A stretch of DNA of 64,000 bases from Cryptomeria japonica (taxonomy: Eukaryota; Streptophyta; Pinopsida; Cupressales; Cupressaceae), in the NCBI RefSeq assembly GCF_030272615.1, contig NC_081409.1, positions 616,951,755-617,015,754 on the forward strand. Direction: 5' to 3'. The notes beneath the pieces were generated by a model. That model was not told the DNA's origin, searched no databases, and saw only the letters and a program-made list of their open reading frames with translations. Position numbers and translations under genes: made by a program. This document shows, one piece after another, positions 24,652 to 35,588 of this stretch (within the stretch, counting starts at the first letter, position 1; each line of letters starts with the position of its first letter).

Positions 24652-24653
24652 AA

Positions 24654-26359
24654 TGATGTCATGGAAATGGGGACAAGGCAACAACAAAGTTCAATGTTAA
24701 TAAGTTAGTTTCAACCATAAAAACAAAACAAAGAACTAAAAACCATTCCAAACATATCAAAAGAGATTTCAAAAAACATGAAAGAAGTTTAACAAAATAA
24801 AAGAAAGGAGAAGAGCCTCCCTAAGATGCTTCCATGATGCCTTTTGATGCTTCTCCCTTGTTTCTCCCCTCTCCAAGTCCCAAATGAGTGTAGCTCTCAG
24901 CTTTTAGCACTAGCCATGGATGCCATATGGAGATTCAAGATGGTTGAATATGATAAGCAAATGCTATGCAAGTGTAGATAGTGATGCTATGAAAAAACTC
25001 TATGCTAATACCAGTATAACAACAATACTCTAATGCTTCTTTTTTTGCTTGAGGAGAAGGGTTCTATTTATAGAAGAAATGGGGAAATGAAGGGTTAAGA
25101 TTGAGCAATCTTAACAAGGGTTAGGATTGAAAGATATTCAATCCATGTGAGACTTTCAACCCAATCCCATGTTGACAAGTGTCACCATGAGGAGGCTTGA
25201 GAGGAGAGATATGGAGCATTAAATGCTTGAGGGGACATGATGGTTACCCTAGTCAAAAAAATAAATGCTTTGAAGAGACACATGGGTTACATGAGGGTTA
25301 AGTTAGGGGTCAAAGTCCTTAACCATGGGTGCAAGTGGAATTAACCATTAATGGTCATGTAAGAGCCATAAGTGGTTTGGAAGACTTTATAGGTTAATTT
25401 GTTGAACACACAAATCATTAATTGCTTTTCAAAGACTTTGGAGTCTTTGAGAAGTGACTCCAATTTGCTTAGGAATGTGACAATATTTAGGGGATGGATT
25501 AGGTTAATTAGGAAGGGTTTAGAAGAATCTAGAAGGGGTTTAGGCATGCAAGTGGATTTTGTAGGAAAATGCAAGTGGGAGGAATTTTGGTATTTTCAAT
25601 TAAAATAAAATCATTTATTTCAATTAAATGGTGTAAGTTGCATTTGGATATATATTTAAATAAATATTAATTTATTTAAATGAGAAAAAGAAGATAAAAC
25701 ATTAAATGCTTAAAGACTTTGAGGGAAACCATTAAAGGCTTAAGAAGACTCTAGAAGGAAGCCATTAAGTTTGAAGACTTTAGGGAAACCATTAAAGGCT
25801 TAAGAAGACTCTAGAAATAAGCCATTAAGTTTGAAGACTTTAAGGGAAACCATTAAAGTCTTAAGAAGACTTTAAGGGAAGCCATTAAGTTTGAAGACTT
25901 TAAGGGAAACCATTAAAGGTTTGAAGTGGGTGAGGATAAATAAGATTTTAAATAAATAATTTATTTAAAATAGTTGTGCAACTTGCATTTGTAGGAAAAT
26001 GCAAGTGGGTGGAGGATAAAGGTGATTTAAATAAATAATTTATTTAAAATAGTTGTGCAACTTGCATTTGTAGGAAAATACAAGTGGGTGGAGGATAAAG
26101 GTGATTTAAATAAATATTAATTTATTTAAATGTGAAAGAAGATTTAATTAAACAAATATGATTTATTTATTTAATTAATGGTCTGAATTTGGTTAAGTGA
26201 ATTAAATCAAATAAATTGAACAATTTATTTAATTAATAGGAGAAGAGGGTTAAGATGAATTAATTAAATATTAATTTAATTAATTATTAATTGATGGTTA
26301 AATAATCAAATAAATATTAAATATTCATTTAATTAAGTGGACATATTTATGTGATTACG
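24654..26359 (-). repeat. 5' LTR of the Tat element (1,706 bp)
   Basis: Read on the minus strand it begins at 26359 and ends CCATGACATCA at 24654. Its outermost base is mutated: the plus strand ends GATTACG where the other LTR has GATTACA, so the minus-strand start is CG instead of TG. The target duplication GTTCT follows at 26360-26364. It would supply the promoter for the element. Confidence 0.95.
25075..25082 (-). promoter_or_regulatory. TATA box of the 5' LTR
   Basis: The minus strand reads TATAAATA within TTCTATAAATAGAACCC, about 420 bases before the LTR end. The same box is present in the 3' LTR and in the diverged LTR at 1372-1379. Confidence 0.7.
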
Positions 26360-27561
26360 GTTCTCACTGCCTAGTCTACTGCAGATTATCCACGTCGATG
26401 GAGATGCAAAATCTAAGTCTGCGTTAAGTTGCTAGCCTACGTGCCTAGTCGACACCTTCATTGACTTCCTTTACTTACATGTGACATAGTCGCTGTCTAA
26501 TGTTTAATTGAAACCGGCCACCTTGCATATTATATATTTAAATATATATAATAAATGACTAAATTATAAGTTGCAATAAAGTCTAAACTTAAACGGTTTT
26601 TAGAAATAAACTATATATAATCATGTAATTTTATATATGTATATTCATAAATACATTATTATGAATAATCATGTTTGTATAATAAGATAATAATCACATA
26701 AGCTTAATTCAAATATTCACCTCTAAATATACATATTTATGTACGTATGTCCGATGGAATCGTAGTTATCTACCTACCATGCATAAAACTTGTATCAATA
26801 TACACAAAGCAATCATTAATAAAATTACATTTTCTTATACCAAAGACAATAAATCATTCTATATAAGGTACTTTAATTCATAAAATCCCTAACTCTTTTC
26901 CAAATTATTTAACTTATAAATAATCATATTAAGAGTAATCAATATAATTACACATAAACCATAATTACCTATGTATATATATGTATATGATCTAGTCCTA
27001 GTTATTGGAACTAATATACATATGGTTATATCATAATTTTGAAAACCAACATTAAATATAGTTTCAATAAATTACATACTTCTACACAAAGGATGTTAAA
27101 TCATAGAGTCACTATTTATGTTCAAATTATTAACAAATTTTCACTCTTCATAGACAAATAAAACATAACATTTGCTATTATTCACTAAATTTCATTCATG
27201 ACTCAAAATCATTCATCAATGCAGACATAAATGTATATATAACTTCACTATTGTGGTGTGTGAGATTCCCCTAGTCTACTGAAGTCATTAGTTAAAAACA
27301 ACTCTACCCGAGTCATGTTCTCACCTTCAACTTCGTTCACCTGTCCCTGCATCACTTGCACTCAATAATTCATCAGCATTGACGATCCCCAATTAAAATT
27401 ATTACTGATCATTCAATTGTATATAAATCATTTCAGTACATTCGATCTCCTATTTTATTTCATTAACAGTTCTATTTTCATTTCATTTCAATTTTATTTA
27501 AAAAACAAACATTATTTTCCTAATTAAATAATTATGGAAAAATAGGTTTCATGACACTACT

Positions 27562-28553
27562 GCTTCAGAGGTTGTGGCGATTTCCAAGCATGCAGTCCTG
27601 TTTGCTCAACTTGCAATAGAGGATCTGGAGCAAAAACATGTATAGTTAAAGGATATGCATGTTGCTTTGAATGCAAAGTATAATAAATTATTTATTGATA
27701 ACATTGCATTAAAGGAACAAATAAAGAATTTATCAATTGATTCTTCTAGATGGATTAGACCCGAGGAGCTTGAAAAAATGAATAAAGAAATGCAAAGGGC
27801 CAAAGATTAGGCTTAAAACAATTATTTTGAAATCAGGAAAGATTCAATTTTGAGGATTTCAAATAAAATCATTGATAAATTAAATGAAGCTCATACTTCA
27901 TATTCTTTGACATCTAAGCTCTTGAGTCAGCTTGATGAATTTATTTCGTTCTTTCAACCAATTAGAGCTATGTGGCTGCTAAGGAGTCAAAGCCCGAAGG
28001 AGGTCATGTTGGCAATAAAGAATGTGCCCCAATCACCTTAGATTATAGAGGCAACCTGGAAGAGTTATAATTTATTGATTAAAGAGTTGCCCAACATAGA
28101 TGAGGAAAGAAAAGTACTAATGGGAATGATTGATTCTTTCCATGGGGCATATTCCTATAATTTTGATAGATGAGGGTCAGATCAAAAGCCTAGAGGAATG
28201 GAAGCAGGGCTTTCAAGAAGCAATAAATGCAATTTTGGCATCTTTGGAGGGAGACCCAAATCAAAGTGATAATTTTTTTTAATATTGTTGATAAAATCAT
28301 GGAGGTTGAACAAATGTATCATAAATTTTCCTTAGGAGATGCAGTTGTGCCTGCCCACAAAACAAAGGAAGCTATGAACAAGTTACATAGCTTGAGGGGT
28401 TTTTCTTGGCCAACTAATGAAATTGAAGCATTGCATAAAAAATAATGCTCCTTGGAAGAAGAGAAACCTGAAGAGGAGGACTAGTCGCTACCTTCCATTT
28501 TTGCTACCCCTGAAAGTTTTGTGTAGGACATCTATTTTGGGAGAATGATTTGA
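27562..28553 (+). pseudogene. Unrecognised large gene, 3' part (about 331 codons), broken
   Basis: This continues the frame of the gene at 4768-7749 once the insertion at 7750-27556 and one CTACT are removed. It is helical and charged, with segments such as LFAQLAIEDLEQKH, YNKLFIDNIALKEQIK and KIIDKLNEAHTSYS that suggest a coiled coil. Around 28200-28230 the reading shifts frame and continues as KIMEVEQMYHKFSLGDAVVP to an acidic end (EEEKPEEED) and a TGA at 28551-28553. Several in-frame TAG and TGA codons show it is dead in this form. A plant-like poly(A) signal AATAAA lies about 430 bases downstream (28984), which fits the 3' end of a transcribed gene. Function unknown. Confidence 0.6.
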
Positions 28554-30526
28554 GCGCTCAACCAGTAGGAACCAATCTCCAAGGTATCTACCATCGCAAA
28601 CCATATTGCACTTTTAATCCTGACAAGAGAAGATATGAAGTACAAATATGAGGACGTCTTGTGCAGGACCATAGACCAAGCTCCTAGGATGATGCCTTTC
28701 AGCTGCCATCATTCAATGCATTTTGCACGCAAAAATCAAGGACCTAGGCTTTAGGTCAATTTTATAATTTTGAATTTTGACATGTGTCTTCTTCGGCCTA
28801 AGGCTTTTTTTGATCCCTTGTGTTATGAAAGGGAATTCATGGCCAAGAAGCAAGGATGATTCCAAAAAACCTTTTGATATGTATGCATTAGAGAAAACTT
28901 TAATATAACAGTTGATAGTATTTTGCAGTTTTGGTGATCCATTGTAACATTTTCATGAATGTATCAGTTTTGTCTTGAAAATCAATAAAAGGAAACATTC
29001 ATCTTCTTGCTCATACCTTTTGTAATGTGTTGTATGAATTGTTGTGTTAATGACATATGCAATTTATCTTCTCTAATGGGGAACGCGTATTCTTTGATGG
29101 GTTTGATTTCAATCTAAATGAATTAAATTCTATTTTGAATACTGCAATAGATTCTTAGAGAGTGTGGGGAGGTTATGAATGCATTCTTAATCTAAGCACT
29201 TTAAGAAAGTCTTAAGTGTTTAGCATTGAACTTTAATGTTGATAATGTTATTTTGTTTTTTACTAGGACTGTGATTTGACTCTTTTTTCCCTTAGAACAG
29301 GTACTGATCATACTTTCATGAGGTTTGAGGGTCATCTTTACATCCTTATTTCAACTTTTAAATTCAGTTTTTAGTTTTTTGTATTAGAAGTAGAAGTAGA
29401 TTAGAGCCGACTTTCAATACAAGCAAGAGTGGTAAAAACTAAGGTTCAAGCCATAATTTGTAGTATGTTATGCTTTTCCTTGGTATATTTTCATTGAAAG
29501 CATCTGTTGAATAATGCATTGTCAGTTAGCGTAGAGTCAACATACGGACCATAGTGCTATAGGTAAACCCACCTAGGTATTGCAGAGCCTAAAGAGTAGA
29601 AGATTGCAACTTCCATGTTGAATCTTGTTCATTGGCCAAGTCCAATCCCGAGTCTCTTCATGAGTTATTGGCTATCTCTCTAGGATTTAGGATCTGTTGA
29701 TTTGGGAACTAACACAATGTAACCTATATATGTATTAAAATCTTGAGGCAAAGTGATTGAGGCACTATAGGTGGCCAAAAAAAGTAGTATAACCTATATA
29801 TGTATTAAAATTTTGAGCTTTGGGTGCTTTTGGGGGTCACTATTGGAGTAGAAGAACTAGGAAAGTATATGAACCAAACTATGAAATTCACTATTTAATA
29901 GGAGGGTGAAATGTATGTAAAGTGTTTTAGTGTGTATGCCACAAAACACGTGCAAAGTGTAAACATGGGTAGTGTTGGTATTATCTGCAACACTTCTTAA
30001 TGACCCTTTAATGCAACACATAGTCCCTAAGGTATTATCTACAATAGCTCATGCAAATATCATATACTTGTTAAAATATCAAGATTGGAAAACATCATCT
30101 CCTTGAATTAGATTAAGAGCATAGATACACAATAGTATTAGGTGCTTCATACATCATAATAGGAATCATTGTGTTATTTCATAACAAATAATTAAAAGGA
30201 TTCATCCATTATATTTTCCATAAATATCTCAGCATGGAACACAACATGATGCAAATATTTGTAATGTAAAAGTATAAATTACTTTACATGTAAAGATACA
30301 TGTAAAGATAATCAAAAAGTACAAGTACTCCCACATTATTACAAACAAGTCCTCCCACATAATCACAACATTTAGATTTCACCAAAAAATATCAAGAAAT
30401 CAATATCAAATAGATAATATACTAATCGCATACATCATACATTTAAATCATGTCAATGATCTTCTTCTTCATCCAACTCTTTGTCTGTATCTTCCGATCT
30501 AGGATCAACATTGTAAGGATTATTGG
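28554..30526. other. Non-coding stretch between the unknown gene and the CACTA gene
   Basis: The first 450 bases look like a 3' UTR ending at AATAAA (28984). A 28-bp segment starting TAACCTATATATGTATT occurs at 29720 and 29790 (offset 70). About 29560-29670 matches, inverted, the stretch at 2170-2265. The left end of the CACTA element must lie in this interval or under the microsatellite, but I could not find a matching terminal CACTA repeat. Confidence 0.5.

Positions 30527-30623
<97 letters not shown>
30527..30623. repeat. (ATC)n microsatellite, about 32 units
   Basis: A pure CAT/ATC run. It abuts the stop codon of the CACTA gene: on the minus strand the coding frame reads TGT TCA and then enters (TGA)n, so the first repeat unit is the stop. 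The apparent poly-His and poly-Ile frames across it are artefacts of the repeat. Confidence 0.97.
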
Positions 30624-31289
30624 GAACATTCTCCTACATCATCGTGACCTTGTTCCTCTTCTTCGACATATTCGTCCGGCACATCATCAACTAACTGTTG
30701 ATCTTGAACATCATGTACATCATCTTCTAGTTCTTCTGTATCTTCTTCTTCCATGACATTATACTTTACCGACCTTCCTCTAGTATCACGTCTAACAACA
30801 AATGACCAATCCATTTTATTTGGAACCTCTGAGTAAAATACCTGCTCACATTGGCTTGGAAGAACATAGGGCTCATTTCTAGCTCGCTCAAACGACCTTG
30901 TATTGACCATTTTAAATCCATTATCATGTTCAATAACAGTTCTGTCAGGATCATTTTCATTCAATTGTAGCCTGTATTGGACGATGAAAAGAACTAATTT
31001 GAAGGACCCAAAGTCACACCCAAGTATATCATCCAAAATCCCATAGTATCGATTTTCTGAGACTTGAGGATGTATGTCGCTTCTAGATGAAACATTAGTC
31101 ACCTGAAATATTGCAGTTATCCCAGAATAACAAGTTTTCTTCATGTCATCCAACTTTTTGATGCAAAAATTATGACCATTGCACCACATAGCCTTGTGGT
31201 GTTTCACCTGAAATATGTCAAACATGTTAAAAATATTGCATCGCCAGTTGATAAACATATTTATTCTTGGTCTAATGTATGCAAAAAAT

Positions 31290-31304
31290 AACACACACAC
31301 ACAC

Positions 31305-31335
<31 letters not shown>

Positions 31336-31336
31336 A

Positions 31337-31385
<49 letters not shown>
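31290..31385. repeat. (AC)n-(AT)n-(AC)n compound microsatellite
   Basis: AC repeats (31290-31335), AT repeats (31338-31374) and AC again to about 31385. On the minus strand it lies within a probable intron of the CACTA transposase (donor near 31440, acceptor near 31210), which explains why it need not disturb the protein. Confidence 0.95.
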
Positions 31386-33328
31386 TCATTACAATTGAAA
31401 AAAAATAAAATAATATGGGTGATTAATATATTTATACATACCCGTTTTTCTCTTAAACCATATGCCAAATCAATTTCCCTTGGTGTAACACTGGAATCTC
31501 CATTACGATGAGCTTCTTTAACCAATGAAGCCACACCTTCCCATGTTAATGCATGACCAGATTGTTGACATCGTTCAATCCATACCGTCATCCAATCAAT
31601 ATTGTTTGCGACATACAAATGTAGTGCATCTCACTCTTGAGCAACTGTAGAAAAAATAAATAGAAATTTACAACTGATGTATATTGAAGATTAAGAATTA
31701 ATTAACTATAATATATATAAAAACCAAATGTAAAATGCATTCAGATTAATGTTTATCAACATCCAATAATTACCTCTCACTTTCCTCAATCTACCTTTCC
31801 CAATCAGGTACTCCCCTTCGAATTTGTTAATAGAGTTGGGATCCCAAATGCGATCTATAGGGATCTTTGCCACAAACTTAGGAAGATATGCATTAATGTA
31901 CACCATAGTCTGGTATACCATATATCCCTCCACCATACAACCCTTAGGATGTGCTCTTTGTCGAACCAAAGCCTTAAAATTTTTCAAGTGCCTCTCAACC
32001 ATCTACAATGACCTTGTGTATACAGGTCCACACGATTCAATTTCCTCAACTTGGTGTATGAGGTATTGTTCTTGTGCATTGAAAAATGTCGAAGGTAGAC
32101 ACTTTTTCATTTCACACATTAGACGAGGAATTTTTGTCTTCCAATATTTTATATCTTCTTTATGGATTTCTTTAGATGACAACCATCTGCAAGTGATTCA
32201 AGATGTAAATATATTAACAAAAATTAATAAAATAATATATAATACATTACATAACAAGTAAAACAATTGGAAAATATAATATCTATACAAAAAATTGAAC
32301 AAATAACACTACTTACCTCATGTATTTTCCAAGATCATATATAACTTTCTTGACATTATTGTCGAAGTGGTCTAGGAGAGATAGAGGTAGAACGTACTAC
32401 AATAATTATAAAATGATCCTTTCATTGTTTTTTGAAACTAGTACTAAACATAATAAAATGAAAAGTACATGCAATATACAAATATATAGAAAATATACAA
32501 GAACATGAATTACCTTAATGAAGGTATGCCAATCGTGCGTTTTCATCCCTAACCCAAATTCACTTTTCTTTGTTATGAGATTGTTTATGTTCACAACAAA
32601 TTTTGTGGGAAAACAAATTTTTCGTATGACCTCTTTGATAGCATTGCTTTGCTGCTCCGTTAATAACCTAGGAAGGGCACTTATATTAATTTGGTCTCCA
32701 TCGCTATTTAATTGAATGACATTTTTCATTGCATGATTGGATTCCTGAATGTCACTACAAATTTTGACAATTTTTTCTTTGTCACGCCTTCCATCCAATA
32801 TTTTCCATTATGTCTCTGTTACATTCTTTCCAATATGCATAGTATCAAACAAATGCACAATTTGTAGATGCTCATAGTAGGGCAACCTACTAAATTGTCT
32901 AGGATAACTTTTTAGTCCCTTTGGAAGGTGGTAATTAATGCCTTGATGACCTTCATGAAGCATATAAGTTTAAAAAGTTAACAACGTCAATCACTGTTAA
33001 TTACAACATGAGTAAAAAAAACACAATATAAAAATATAAATTCCAAACATATCATTTATGATAGATAAACAATTAGATTGAATGACATTACCTTGATGAT
33101 TAATTCTATTATATTCCAACTTCCATAAGAGAGGTGTCATTCTTCATGGTTTTGATGTGGTCTCTTCTTTCCCATTGAAAAAATGTTTTTCAGTAGTTCG
33201 ATACTTATGATTTTTGTGGAGGAAGTGCCTATACTCATCAAACACCTTCTTTCCTAATCTTGTTGAATGATGAGATTTCATCTTTGGACCACAAACTGGA
33301 CATGCAAATTTTCCCTTTGTTTGAAGAC

Positions 33329-33467
33329 CTGCAAGATCATGTATAATTGGATTAAATATGTTAATTTTTATAATTATATATATTGAATGTATTAAAAAAA
33401 AATGCATGATTTATACTTTAAAAAATTAAACATTATTAAAGTGTGCAAGTTGAACATTATAACATAC
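33329..33467 (-). other. Probable intron in the CACTA transposase gene (139 bp)
   Basis: On the minus strand the exon ends TTTTGTG, then GTATGTTATAATG begins the intron, which ends ATCTTGCAG before GTCTTCAAACAAAGG. Splicing joins a block ending HFCG to LQTKGKFACPVC, which is the order seen in TNP2 proteins. A second one at about 33655-33740 looks similar. Confidence 0.7.
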
Positions 33468-35110
33468 CACAAAAATGTGTCAGCCTTGGGACATCATGAA
33501 TTGTCCATACAAGCATTGCATGTAATTGAAATTGTCTTTGTCCTATTGGTCTAGAGACATCATACATAGTGACACCATTCCATAACTCCAACAACTCGTC
33601 GATAAGAGGCTCGATATATACATTCATATCTTTCACTTGGTACTTACCTAGTTGAATGAACAAAAACATTACATAATTATTATAAACATTTTATTGCAAT
33701 ATATAATTTAATGTACATGACTATTAAATGAAAAAAACACCTGGAACAATCATTGCCAACATTATGTTCTCCCTCTTTATTGACATCCATGGAGGAATGT
33801 TATTGTTGATAACAAAAACAGTCCACACCGAGTAAATAGATCTCAGCTCTCCAAATGGATTGACACTGTCTGTTGCCAATCACAGCCTGAGATTACAAGG
33901 TTCTTCTTTAAAGTGTGGCCATTTTTCCTCTATGTCCGTAAATGCAGAACCATTCGCAGACATTCAAATAATGTCATCTCGACTTCTATTGCATGCATGG
34001 TAATCCATAAATTGCGCCAAGATTTCATACCTAAATAATCATTGCAAACATGGAATAATGGGAATATAACGAAGAACCTTGCGATGAACCTTTTTTGTTA
34101 GTTGATCTATTTGATATCTACTGATATGACATTTAGGGCATTCTGTTGCAAATTCATGTTGTTTGTGATATATAATATGATCATTGAGACATGCATCTAT
34201 TGCTTGATACTCCATTCTAATATCTTTCATAATGGCAGATAATTCTTGATATGAGAGAGGTACAATATTTGATAGTGGCAACAAAAAATCACTTATCAAT
34301 CTAGAACGAAAAAAATAATTTGTTAATATAAAATATTAGTGGTACATATTTCACCTTTTATTTACTAGCTCTGAAATAACAACAAAAATAGATGAAAAAA
34401 GATGATATATATGACATACCTTAACATACGTGAGATTGTTATGTTGGATAAACCATTCATAACCTTCAAGTTCACCAACAACAATACAACAGAGAGAAGA
34501 GTTGTTTGGGAGCCTTTGTAAAGGGGGTCGTATGCCTTCTCAAGTACAGGTAAATCATGAACAACATCAAAGTCATCTTGATCATCATGATCAGTTGTTC
34601 CAATACTAAATGTGTCATGGATCAATGTATTTGTACCATCATCTTCAACTGTGTTTTTTTGTGCATGATAATCTTATTCATAGGATCATTATTTTCAGCT
34701 TTGATATTCACACCTCCATGTTCCTCCACTTGGAAAAAAACATTCTCCCGGTCATGGTAGTCCATATCATGTGCCCTAGGGCACCCCACTAAAAATGATC
34801 AACATAAATACCATGATCATGATCTCATTAACAAGTGATTTTTTATGTATATAAATTCTTAAAATGATATAAACATTTACAAATGCAATCAATATAAACA
34901 CATGTAATGAACAACTTACCAATGGACGATAATCATGCCCCCCTTGAATGTGACAATGATTCCTACAATGTTTCTAAGTTGTTGTGATTAAAAGTCTTGT
35001 AGTCTTTAAGCCCTTACATTTTTTGCAAGGACAATAACATTTCCCATCACCTTTTCTTTTCAAGCTAGACCACAATCTAGTAATTGTCTCCTTATTTTGT
35101 TATTCACTGA

Positions 35111-35588
35111 TATTATTTGACATGATTTTTCTTCACAGGCAAAAAAATTGGGCTATGGAAAATTCGGTCTATAACCATCACAAACCAAGCAAAATGATGT
35201 CGCAAGTACAGAAAACATTGTCGGCACAATTTTTTATAATATTTACTGGACTAACCCTAAGGGTTTGATTTCTTTTTAATTTTTCACTTTTCTGTTTTTC
35301 GTCGGAATTATGATGCACATCCATCTGAATTTCAATGAGAGTTGGTTGTGTGGGAATTCTGACGAACGATGGGCAAGATTTAAAAAAAAAACAAATTTGA
35401 CACAAATTGCCTCCTAAGATCTGACACACATCGGGCAAGATTCCAATGACAGTTGGTTTCGTCGGAATTCCGACGAACGTCGGGCAAGATTTAAAAATAA
35501 ATAAATTTGACACAAATTGCCTCCTAAGATCCAACAAAATGAAATAAATCCCATAGTTTGTCAGAAAATGCACCCAAATGAGTTAGTG
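35111..35588. repeat. Subterminal repeat region of the CACTA element
   Basis: An 89-bp segment containing GACGAACGATGGGCAAGATT occurs at 35333-35421 and again, slightly changed, at 35443-35531 (offset 110). The second copy contains the perfect 20-bp palindrome TTCGTCGGAATTCCGACGAA (35458-35477). Partial copies of the GTCGGAATT motif lie at about 35300. Arrays of short GTCGGAA-type motifs next to the ends are known in plant CACTA elements as transposase-binding sites. A TAGTG at 35584-35588 could be the element end, but I found no partner. Confidence 0.6.

Larger units (their letters stand above)
10429..26359 (-). mobile_element. Complete Ty3/gypsy LTR retrotransposon, Tat lineage, 15.9 kb
   Basis: All structural parts are visible: two LTRs (10429-12262 and 24654-26359), a 5-bp target duplication GTTCT (10424-10428 and 26360-26364), a tRNA-Trp primer site next to the right LTR, and a polypurine tract next to the left LTR. 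Between them a gag-pol order of Gag, protease, RT, RNase H, a second RNase H and integrase lies on the minus strand. The second, archaeal-type RNase H plus large size is the known hallmark of the Tat lineage. Gag and pol share one long frame from 21949 to 14660, now broken by 11 stops and two single-base indels. The LTRs differ at about 11 positions over the first aligned kb by eye, so insertion was fairly recent. It is nested inside the insertion at 7750-27556. As read it cannot make its own proteins. Confidence 0.95.
7750..27556. mobile_element. LTR-type insertion (about 3.87 kb without nested Tat) splitting the unknown gene
   Basis: The insert begins TGTAAAGATG at 7750 and ends TTTCATGACA at 27556, giving TG...CA ends. 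It is flanked by the 5-bp duplication CTACT (7745-7749 and 27557-27561). Removing the insert and one CTACT joins codons GAT ACT ACT to GCT TCA GAG with the unknown gene's frame unbroken. Subtracting the nested Tat element and its duplication leaves about 3,871 bp (7750-10428 and 26365-27556). This remainder is AT-rich, has no recognisable coding domain, and I could not find a second LTR copy inside it. It is best read as a long solo LTR or an LTR element without genes. Either orientation is possible; the minus-strand start TGTCATGAAACC looks more typical of plant LTRs. Confidence 0.65.
30620..35110 (-). pseudogene. CACTA (En/Spm) TNP2-type transposase gene with introns
   Basis: The protein would bind and cut the ends of CACTA elements in the nucleus. 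Going down the minus strand: an N-terminal transposase-associated region with CYCPCKKCKG and HCRNHCHIQGG (35110-34925); a linker (34625-34365); the TNP2 region with AIDACLNDHIIYHK and ATECPKCHISRYQ (34299-34039); NPFGELRSIYSVW and NNNIPPWMSIKRENIM (34010-33740); VYIEPLIDELLELWNG (33669-33468); TKGKFACPVCG (33328-33144); FDTMHIGKNV (about 32860); a DUF4218-like part (32800-31780); and a DUF4216-like part (31618-30620) ending in an acidic tail. Breaks between blocks often have GT...AG borders, for example an intron at 33329-33467. In-frame stops (near 35075, 33890 and 32003) make this copy doubtful as a functional gene. Confidence 0.9.

Noticed and set aside
7751-27567. A giant intron in the unknown gene (GTAAAG donor, CTTCAG acceptor)
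   Set aside because: Splicing at these sites breaks the frame, whereas removing a TG...CA insert with one CTACT copy keeps it exactly.
30450-30756. Frames encoding poly-His and poly-Ile
   Set aside because: They are readings of the (ATC)n microsatellite with no supporting sequence on either side.
35584-35588. TAGTG as the right end of the CACTA element
   Set aside because: The adjoining sequence has no inverted partner beginning CACTA between 28.5 and 30.5 kb, so the border stays a guess.
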